DNA from: TMP-24 sp031376305
Lineage (GTDB): Bacteria > Pseudomonadota > Alphaproteobacteria > Rhodobacterales > Rhodobacteraceae
Direction of reading: 5' to 3'
DNA: 9,520 nucleotides
Assembly: GCA_031376305.1 (NCBI GenBank)
Contig: JANMDM010000386.1
Span: 1 to 9,520, forward strand
The position numbers were made by a program, and so were the translations under genes. Position 1 is the stretch's first letter. Every line of letters begins with the position of its first letter. Under the pieces are notes generated by a model, which searched no databases, had not been told where the DNA came from, and was given only the letters and a program-made list of their open reading frames with translations. Positions 1 through 4,765 of this stretch are shown here, one piece after another.

Positions 1-131
1 GTCAGATCCTTGGTGTACTTACGCCGCATGAAACTCAGCGCACCGGCATAGCTGGCCTCAACTGTTGATCCGTGCAGCCGTGTCCGCATAAAGGCGGCAT
101 CCGCCAATTCCTCGCCCACTTCCTTTGCCAT
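1..131 (-). CDS. Agmatinase/ureohydrolase-like protein, N-terminal fragment (cut by left edge)
   Basis: Only the first 43 complete codons are in the window. The reading frame starts at an ATG at 131..129 and runs off base 1. The N-terminus begins MAKEVGEELAD and reaches the segment YAGALSFMRRKYTKDL. From memory, this segment resembles the N-terminal region of SpeB-type agmatinases and guanidinobutyrases of Rhodobacteraceae, just before their first core strand. Those enzymes are Mn-dependent and hydrolyse a guanidino group to urea plus an amine. I chose the start at 131 because AGGAG lies 9 bases upstream. An in-frame ATG at 167 has no comparable ribosome binding site. The metal-binding motifs lie outside the window, so the substrate cannot be judged. 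The upstream neighbour on the same strand is a LysE-family exporter, which fits amino-acid or amine metabolism, but that link is inference. Confidence 0.6.
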   Translation of the reverse strand, partial: MAKEVGEELADAAFMRTRLHGSTVEASYAGALSFMRRKYTKDL

Positions 132-210
132 TCCGCTTTGCTCCTGTCCGCCCTGTTTCACCGACATTCTGCCAGCCGCGCTGCGACCACAGGCGAAATG
201 CCGTCGCATG

Positions 211-240
211 ATCAAAGCCCTGCCCAAGCCTGCCTTTCAA
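211..240 (-). promoter_or_regulatory. Possible sigma-70 promoter for the agmatinase-like gene
   Basis: On the minus strand, TTGAAA (240..235, 5/6 to the -35 consensus) is followed by an 18-base spacer and TTTGAT (216..211, 4/6 to the -10 consensus). This lies about 80 bases upstream of the ATG at 131. The gap 132-277 holds nothing else clear. It would give the ureohydrolase-like gene its own promoter apart from hemF-lysE. The call rests on consensus match only. Confidence 0.3.
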
Positions 241-277
241 TGGCTATTTCAGCCCAAGGCATGCGATTATCAAAGCA

Positions 278-886
278 TCACCCCAGCGCGAACCACACCG
301 CGACACCCACCAGCACCACGCCCAACCCACGGCGCATCAACTTTTGCCGCATCGGTTCTTCCAGCAGTCGTCGCGCTGCCCCCGCCGCCGTCACTATGCC
401 CGCATGAACCAGCGTGGCGATCATCACATAGATCCCGGTCAGCACCAAAGTCTGGCTTTGCACAGCCCCCGACACATCGACAAACCCCGGCAACACGCTC
501 ACATAAAACAGCGCCGCCTTGGGGTTCAGCAGATTGGTGATGAGCCCGCGCCGAAAAAACCTGGCCACCGAAGACCCCGCCTTAGCATGCTGCACGGCCG
601 CATCCGCGCCCCGCCAGCCATCCCAGGCCAGCCACACAAGATAGGCCGCCCCAGCCCATTTCAGCGCCTGATACACCGCCCGATTGCCGGAAATCACTGT
701 CGCCAACCCGAATGCTGCCGCAAGCCCGATCACCGCCAGTCCCAGACACACTCCAAAGACCGCCGCATAGCCGCGCCTGCGCCCTTCGGTCGCAGCTATC
801 ACCGCCAGATAGGTCATGTTCGGCCCCGGCGTGACCTCGATCACCGCCGACAGCAGTGCAAATTCGGCCAGGGTTGTGGCGTTCAT
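278..886 (-). CDS. LysE/RhtB-family amino-acid exporter
   Basis: This is a 202-residue inner-membrane protein of the LysE/RhtB translocator family, which exports amino acids or related metabolites. The family signature PGPN sits in the first membrane segment (residues 20-23). The conserved loop LLNPK lies at 119-123, followed by ALFYVSVLPGF. Five to six hydrophobic segments span the sequence (about 5-30, 38-62, 72-90, 122-136, 148-170, 185-201), and the length is usual for the family. I chose the ATG at 886, whose A is shared with the hemF stop (TGATG), suggesting translational coupling. A GTG three codons upstream (895) is also possible and would give 205 residues. The exported substrate cannot be read from sequence. 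The next gene downstream appears to be an agmatinase-like ureohydrolase. Confidence 0.9.
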   Translation of the reverse strand: MNATTLAEFALLSAVIEVTPGPNMTYLAVIAATEGRRRGYAAVFGVCLGLAVIGLAAAFGLATVISGNRAVYQALKWAGAAYLVWLAWDGWRGADAAVQHAKAGSSVARFFRRGLITNLLNPKAALFYVSVLPGFVDVSGAVQSQTLVLTGIYVMIATLVHAGIVTAAGAARRLLEEPMRQKLMRRGLGVVLVGVAVWFALG

Positions 887-1773
887 CACACCCACTTGGC
901 CATCGGTGGCAGGCTCATCAGCACCGCGTTGGCGTCATGCCCGGTTTCAAGTCCGAATTTGGTGCCGCGGTCGTAGACCAGATTATACTCTGCATAAAGC
1001 CCGCGGTGGATCAGTTGCAGGTCTTTGTCCGCCTCGGTCCATGGCATGTCCCGCCGCCGTTCGGTCACCGGCACGAAGGCCGGCAAAAACGCCCGCCCGA
1101 CGCCTTGGGTAAAGGCGAAATCCGCGCCCCAGTCGCCGGTGTTCAGATCATCATAAAAAATCCCGCCAACCCCCCGCGCCCGTCCCCGGTGCGGAATAAA
1201 GAAATACTCGTCCGCCCAGGCCTTGAAGCGATCATAGTAATCGGGTGCATGCGCATCACAGGCAGCTTCCAATGCCGCATGGAAATGCCCGGTATCCTGT
1301 GCGTATTCGATACATGGGTTCAGATCCGACCCGCCGCCAAACCACCAGGCCCCCGGCGTCCAGAACATCCGGGTATTCATATGAACCGCCGGGCAATGCG
1401 GGTTTTGCATATGGGCCACCAGACTGATGCCACTGGCCCAAAAGCGCGGATCATCCCCCATGCCCGGAACGCCGCGCGCCGCCATCGCCTTTTGCGCGCG
1501 CTCGCCAAGCTGCCCAAATACCGTCGATACATTGACGCCGACCTTCTCGAACAGCCGCCCGCCGCGCATCACGCTCATCACGCCGCCGCCAGCGTCGGTG
1601 CCGCCCTCGCCTGCACGGCAAGTGGCGGTCACTTCGAACCGGCCGACGGGACGATCGCAAAAGGGGCCTGATACTTGCGCATCCTCCAGCCTTTCAAACG
1701 CGGCCACGATCTCGCCCCTCAGGGATTTGAACCACGCCGCCGCCTGCACCTTTCGGCTGTCGAAATCCGCCAT
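886..1773 (-). CDS. hemF: Oxygen-dependent coproporphyrinogen III oxidase
   Basis: HemF carries out the O2-dependent oxidative decarboxylation of coproporphyrinogen III to protoporphyrinogen IX in haem synthesis. It is a soluble homodimer in the cytoplasm. The 295-residue product shows the family blocks in order: KVGVNVS (77-83), HMNTRMFW with the conserved histidine (131-138), GGGSDLNP (146-153), DEYFFIPHR (188-196), GVGGIFYDDL (201-210) and YAEYNLVYDRGTKFGL (260-275). The protein ends at PPMAKWV. It therefore lacks the tail of about 25 residues that follows this point in E. coli and eukaryotic enzymes; all core blocks are intact. The ATG at 1773 is preceded by GGAGA about 9-10 bases away. 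The stop overlaps the ATG of the LysE-family gene, so the two are likely one transcript. I saw no convincing FNR-type box (TTGAT-N4-ATCAA) in the upstream gap. Confidence 0.97.
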   Translation of the reverse strand: MADFDSRKVQAAAWFKSLRGEIVAAFERLEDAQVSGPFCDRPVGRFEVTATCRAGEGGTDAGGGVMSVMRGGRLFEKVGVNVSTVFGQLGERAQKAMAARGVPGMGDDPRFWASGISLVAHMQNPHCPAVHMNTRMFWTPGAWWFGGGSDLNPCIEYAQDTGHFHAALEAACDAHAPDYYDRFKAWADEYFFIPHRGRARGVGGIFYDDLNTGDWGADFAFTQGVGRAFLPAFVPVTERRRDMPWTEADKDLQLIHRGLYAEYNLVYDRGTKFGLETGHDANAVLMSLPPMAKWV

Positions 1774-1860
1774 GACCCCATTCTCCGACTGGAATTTTCA
1801 CTTGCCTAACAGTTTTCGACCCCTGCTTCCATATAGCGCCATGACACAGCAAATGCGGGC

Positions 1861-1888
1861 TTGGCAGGCCGCGCTCAGGCTCTATTCT
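1861..1888 (+). promoter_or_regulatory. Possible sigma-70 promoter for the small lipoprotein gene
   Basis: TTGGCA (1861-1866, 5/6 to the -35 consensus) and TATTCT (1883-1888, 4/6 to the -10 consensus) are separated by 16 bases. They lie 32 bases upstream of the ATG at 1921, in the gap between the divergent hemF and lipoprotein genes. Transcription would start near 1895. Support is by consensus and position only. Confidence 0.4.
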
Positions 1889-1920
1889 AGGGGCATCGAC
1901 CCGGCCGCCCCAGTGAGTGA

Positions 1921-2328
1921 ATGCCCATGACAATCCGATCGGTTTTTGCGACTTTACCCTTTGCCGTTCTTGCCGCCTGCGGCACCCCGCAAGAGAACTG
2001 CATCCGAAATTCAACCCGCGAAGTTCGCACCCTTGATCGGCTGATCGCCGAAAGTGACGCGAGCCTGGCACGGGGTTACAGCTTTGAGGAAACCCGGATC
2101 TTTCGCCATGAATGGGTCAGATGCGGCCCGCGTCAGCTTGGCGTCGCCCCCGAAATGTGCCTTGAGACTGTCGAGGATACTGTGAGCCGCCCGGTCGCAA
2201 TCGACCCCGCAATCGAGACGCGCAAGCTGGAAAATCTGCAGGCCAAACGTGCAATATTGCTGAAAAAAGCAAAAACCGATATCGCCGCTTGCCGTGCCAC
2301 TTACCCCGAGACCACACCCGCGCCTTGA
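1921..2328 (+). CDS. Putative small lipoprotein of unknown function
   Basis: The 135-residue product opens with a short lipoprotein signal peptide: a charged start (MTIR), a hydrophobic stretch (FATLPFAVL) and a lipobox LAAC with the lipidated cysteine at residue 20. It should be acylated and anchored in the envelope. The mature part is hydrophilic and probably helical. It has four further cysteines (27, 68, 80, 124) that could form two disulfides. Notable segments are REVRTLDRLIAESDASLARGY (33-53) and a Lys/Arg-rich stretch at 102-118. From memory it resembles a family of small cysteine-bearing lipoproteins common in Rhodobacteraceae with no assigned function; I cannot name a domain. The start may be the ATG at 1921 or at 1927. 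No strong Shine-Dalgarno sequence decides it, and both give the same lipobox. It is convergent with the methyltransferase gene, 16 bases away. Confidence 0.75.
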   Translation: MPMTIRSVFATLPFAVLAACGTPQENCIRNSTREVRTLDRLIAESDASLARGYSFEETRIFRHEWVRCGPRQLGVAPEMCLETVEDTVSRPVAIDPAIETRKLENLQAKRAILLKKAKTDIAACRATYPETTPAP

Positions 2329-2344
2329 AAGCCCGAATCCGGGG

Positions 2345-3361
2345 TCAGCGCCTTGGCGGCTTGCCCGCCAAACGCCCGGTCAGCGGACGCGCTGCCGACA
2401 AGACCTTGAAACCACCGCCAAGTGCGATCGGGTTCACAATGGCGAAGGTGCTGCGCAGCGCGTCCTCGTAGGGCAGGGTCCGATTGGCAACCACATAAAT
2501 TCTTCCGGCCGGATGCAGCATTTTGGCCGCGGCGCGGATGAACCCCGCACCCAACGCCGGATCCGCCGCCCGGCCGACATGAAACGGCGGGTTCATCACC
2601 ACAAAATCCAGCACCGCCTCGGGGCGAAACTTGGTGGCATCGGCCCAGTGAAAAACCGCCCGCGGGTCAGTGATGTTTTCGCGCGCACAATCCAGCGCGT
2701 CAGCCTCGGCCTCGATCAGGTGCAGCTCTTTCACGGTCGCACGCCGCAGCACTTGCGCGGCAAGCCAACCCCAACCCGCCCCCAGATCGGCCCCCTTGCC
2801 TTTCAGGTCGGCGGGCAAATACGCCGCGAGAAGGGCCGAACCGGGATCAACCCCATCCGCCGAAAAAACACCGGGCCGGGTGACGAAGCCAGGCAGCGGC
2901 GCGGTCGTCCGGGTCTGCCAATCCGCAAAACCCCCGGCCGCCGGTGCGGCAAAAACAAACGCGCGGCCATGCGCCTTGGTGAAGCTATGTGGTATCGCCA
3001 CCCGGTCGCGCAGATCTTTATAGAGCGAGTCGATACCGTCGGTTTTCTGCCCGTCGACCCAGATCACACCGCCTGCGGCCACCGCAGCCACAGCATCTGC
3101 CACCATGGCGCGCGCCAGTGTTTTGGCCCGCGGCATGATCACTATGGCCGCGGCAAAGCGGCCATCGACCCGGTCGGACACCGCAAACCCTTGCGCGGAA
3201 AAAGCCTCATAATCGGGACGAAAGCCGGTGACCACAACCGTGCGATCCTTGGGCAATCCGCCCAAATCCGTCTCGTTTGTCGGACGCAGCAGCAAAATCC
3301 GGCCTGCCTCCGGCAAGCCGCCCGCCTCTTCCAGCGCCAGGGAAAGTCTTGATGTATGCAT
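2345..3361 (-). CDS. RsmC-like class I SAM-dependent methyltransferase (putative 16S rRNA guanine-N2)
   Basis: The 338-residue protein has the two-part layout of RsmC/RlmG-type rRNA N2-guanine methyltransferases: a degenerate N-terminal Rossmann-like half (about 1-150) and a catalytic C-terminal half. The catalytic half holds PGVFSADGVDPGS (163-175, compare PGVFSRDGLDVGS recalled from E. coli RsmC), the SAM-binding motif I DLGAGWGWL (192-200), an acidic motif II in HLIEAE (214-219), and motif IV MNPPFH (256-261), which is characteristic of exocyclic amino methylation. RsmC modifies G1207 of 16S rRNA; whether this protein has that exact target is inference. The ATG at 3361 has no strong ribosome binding site. 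It follows the clpS stop by 21 bases on the same strand, so it is likely expressed from the clpS transcript. Confidence 0.88.
   Translation of the reverse strand: MHTSRLSLALEEAGGLPEAGRILLLRPTNETDLGGLPKDRTVVVTGFRPDYEAFSAQGFAVSDRVDGRFAAAIVIMPRAKTLARAMVADAVAAVAAGGVIWVDGQKTDGIDSLYKDLRDRVAIPHSFTKAHGRAFVFAAPAAGGFADWQTRTTAPLPGFVTRPGVFSADGVDPGSALLAAYLPADLKGKGADLGAGWGWLAAQVLRRATVKELHLIEAEADALDCARENITDPRAVFHWADATKFRPEAVLDFVVMNPPFHVGRAADPALGAGFIRAAAKMLHPAGRIYVVANRTLPYEDALRSTFAIVNPIALGGGFKVLSAARPLTGRLAGKPPRR
2353..2371. other. Perfect 7-bp stem hairpin at the end of the convergent pair
   Basis: TTGGCGG and CCGCCAA flank a 5-base loop. The hairpin begins 25 bases after the lipoprotein stop and lies inside the last codons of the methyltransferase gene. 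On the plus strand it could slow or end transcription of the lipoprotein gene. There is no following T-run, so it is not a standard intrinsic terminator. It may simply reflect the coding sequence RLAGKPP. Confidence 0.25.
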
Positions 3362-3382
3362 GTGATGCGGCCCGGCTGGGAC

Positions 3383-3724
3383 CTATTCCTTTTCCAACGT
3401 GCATTGCAGCGGGTGCTGATGGCGGCGGGTAAAGTCCATCACCTGCGCCACCTTGGTTTCCGCAACCTCAAAGGAAAACACCCCAACAACCGCCAGCCCT
3501 TTTTTGTGCACAGCCAGCATGATTTCGAATGCCTGCGCATGGTTCAGGCCAAAGAACCGCTCAAGGATATGGACGACAAATTCCATCGGCGTGTAATCGT
3601 CGTTCAGCAGCAGCACCTTATACAGCGGCGGGCGCTGGGTCTTGGGCTTGGTCTTGGTGACGACCGAAGTTTCGCCATCCCTTCCGTCTTTCGGCTCAGA
3701 CAGGGTGAAAGGCAAGCGGGTCAC
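3383..3724 (-). CDS. clpS: ATP-dependent Clp protease adaptor ClpS
   Basis: ClpS binds N-degron substrates and delivers them to ClpAP for degradation in the cytoplasm. The core is strongly conserved: YKVLLLNDDYTPMEFVV (35-51) carries the Asn/Asp/Met residues of the N-degron pocket, VHKKG (72-76) carries its histidine, and AETKVAQVMDF (88-98) and HPLQCTLEKE (104-113) are family hallmarks. The N-terminal 30 residues are a flexible, charged extension, as is usual. No ATG is available. I chose the GTG at 3724 because AGGAG lies 10 bases upstream. A TTG at 3769 would add 15 residues but has no ribosome binding site, and those extra codons do not look like ClpS. The gene is divergent from the HAD phosphatase gene and leads into the methyltransferase gene. 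Confidence 0.95.
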   Translation of the reverse strand: MTRLPFTLSEPKDGRDGETSVVTKTKPKTQRPPLYKVLLLNDDYTPMEFVVHILERFFGLNHAQAFEIMLAVHKKGLAVVGVFSFEVAETKVAQVMDFTRRHQHPLQCTLEKE

Positions 3725-3806
3725 GGGCGCAAGGCTCCTGCAAAAGGAATCGGTCAGGTTCAATGTCAATAATATAGTCAGTCACACGGATGAGAAAAGA
3801 GTTGCG

Positions 3807-3866
3807 ATGACAAAGGGCTTACGGGCAGTTTCAGAACGCACGGCAAGGGGCGCTTTGACAGCATGA
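3807..3866 (+). CDS. Possible 19-codon leader ORF coupled to the HAD gene
   Basis: An ATG at 3807 opens a frame encoding MTKGLRAVSERTARGALTA. It ends in a TGA that overlaps the ATG of the HAD phosphatase gene (ATGA). A purine-rich AAAGAG lies a few bases upstream. The HAD start itself has only a distant AAGGGG (12 bases), so ribosomes finishing this small ORF could re-initiate there. Four arginine or lysine codons occur, but there is no run of a single amino acid that would suggest attenuation. It may be chance. Confidence 0.3.
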   Translation: MTKGLRAVSERTARGALTA

Positions 3867-4564
3867 ACAAACTCACGACAATCGGCTTTGATGCCGATGA
3901 CACACTTTGGCACAACGAACGCTTCTTTCGGAAGACCCAGGACCACTTTGTGTCTTTGCTGGCAGACGACTGTGCCGCCGACCACCTGCACGACCGGCTG
4001 CTGGCCGCTGAACGGCGCAACCTTGGCCACTACGGCTTTGGCGTCAAAGGTTTCATCTTGTCAATGATCGAAACTGCAATCGAGGTCACCGGCGAACGGG
4101 TTCCGGCGCGGGTCATCGCCGAGCTGATCGGAGCGGGTCAAGAAATGCTTGCCCAGCCAATCGAGCTTTTGCCTGGTGCGCAGGCCGCCGTTGAAACCCT
4201 TGCCCCGCATTTCCGGCTGGTTCTGGTAACCAAGGGCGATCTTCTGGATCAGGAACGCAAACTGGCACAGTCAGGCTTGGGCGACCTTTTTGATGCCGTC
4301 GAAATTGTCTCTCACAAGACCGAGGCGACCTATGCGCAGGTCTTTGCCCGCCACGGCACGGGCCCGGCAGAGGCGATGATGGTCGGCAATTCCCTCAGGT
4401 CAGACATTTTGCCGATGCTTGCCGCGGGGGGCTGGGGGGTGCATGTGCCGCATGCGTTGACCTGGGCGCTGGAAGCGGATGACCGGCCACAAGACGCTCT
4501 GCGCTTTCGCGAAATCGCGCGCATTGATGGTCTGCCCGACCTGATCCATACCCTGCCGATCTGA
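3863..4564 (+). CDS. HAD-family hydrolase (putative phosphatase)
   Basis: This is a 233-residue cytoplasmic hydrolase of the haloacid dehalogenase superfamily. All four catalytic motifs are visible. Motif I is DADDT (10-14), with nucleophile D10 and acid/base D12. Motif II is VTKGD, with T123. Motif III is the lysine in SHKTE (K152). Motif IV is VGNSLRSD (174-181), with D181 for Mg2+. The segment between motifs I and II (about 17-105) is a helical cap of the C1 type, as in subfamily I phosphatases such as phosphoglycolate phosphatase or nucleotidase-like members. The Asp at the second position after the nucleophile argues for phosphatase rather than dehalogenase activity. The physiological substrate is unknown. 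The start at 3863 overlaps the stop of a possible short leader ORF. The gene stands alone on the plus strand, diverging from clpS. Confidence 0.9.
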   Translation: MNKLTTIGFDADDTLWHNERFFRKTQDHFVSLLADDCAADHLHDRLLAAERRNLGHYGFGVKGFILSMIETAIEVTGERVPARVIAELIGAGQEMLAQPIELLPGAQAAVETLAPHFRLVLVTKGDLLDQERKLAQSGLGDLFDAVEIVSHKTEATYAQVFARHGTGPAEAMMVGNSLRSDILPMLAAGGWGVHVPHALTWALEADDRPQDALRFREIARIDGLPDLIHTLPI

Positions 4565-4602
4565 CAGATTTTTTCCCGATTTTGCGGCTCGCAGCAGCCC
4601 CG

Positions 4603-4618
4603 CCACAAGATGTAGTGT
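4603..4618 (+). promoter_or_regulatory. NrdR-box-like operator upstream of the carboxypeptidase gene
   Basis: The 16 bases CCACAAGATGTAGTGT match the published-type NrdR consensus ACACWATATWTWGTGT at 13 positions (mismatches at 1, 7 and 10). They sit in an imperfect 18-base palindrome (4603-4620) with outer arms CCACA/TGTGG. NrdR is the ATP/dATP-sensing repressor of ribonucleotide reductase genes. The site lies 148 bases before the carboxypeptidase ATG and 38 bases after the HAD stop. NrdR sites usually come in pairs about three helical turns apart; I see no second copy, so this is a single-box candidate. Confidence 0.45.
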
Positions 4619-4643
4619 GGGCTTGCCTGAAAGGCGCCGCAAA

Positions 4644-4664
4644 TTGCCGTAGGAAAAGCGGCAA
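4644..4664. other. Small inverted repeat in the carboxypeptidase upstream region
   Basis: TTGCCG and CGGCAA form a perfect 6-bp stem around a 9-base loop, 25 bases after the NrdR-like box. There is no T-run, so it is not a standard terminator for the HAD gene. It could be a 5' leader hairpin or a protein-binding site. The rest of the 201-base gap (4565-4765) shows no gene and only weak promoter-like hexamers. Confidence 0.2.
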
Positions 4665-4765
4665 AGGCCTTGAAGAAAAAGGTGTTTTCGGCTTCACGCC
4701 CCTGTGTTATCGTTGTGGTAGTCAAAAAAACCCGGCGCTGATCGGGGAACGAGGCAGTTGGAAAA

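Noticed and set aside
58..240. 60-residue minus-strand open frame near the left edge
   Set aside because: A different frame of the same strand gives the ureohydrolase-like N-terminus with a good ribosome binding site; the 60-residue frame has no motif.
856..1671. Plus-strand open frame opposite hemF
   Set aside because: Antisense shadow of hemF with no recognisable motif.
1841..1930. 29-codon plus-strand ORF upstream of, and overlapping, the lipoprotein start
   Set aside because: There is no ribosome binding site, and the proposed promoter at 1861-1888 would lie inside it.
2294..3352. Long plus-strand open frame opposite the methyltransferase gene
   Set aside because: It is an antisense shadow of a GC-rich gene: the product is Arg/His/Pro-rich with no domain, whereas the minus strand encodes clear methyltransferase motifs.
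3764..3769. TTGACA upstream of clpS as a -35 element
   Set aside because: A perfect -35 hexamer, but at 16-18 bases spacing there is no acceptable -10 sequence before the chosen clpS start.
4561..4577. Small palindrome followed by T-run after the HAD stop, as a terminator
   Set aside because: ATCTG-A-CAGAT leaves no room for a loop, so only a 3-bp stem could form; too weak to call an intrinsic terminator.
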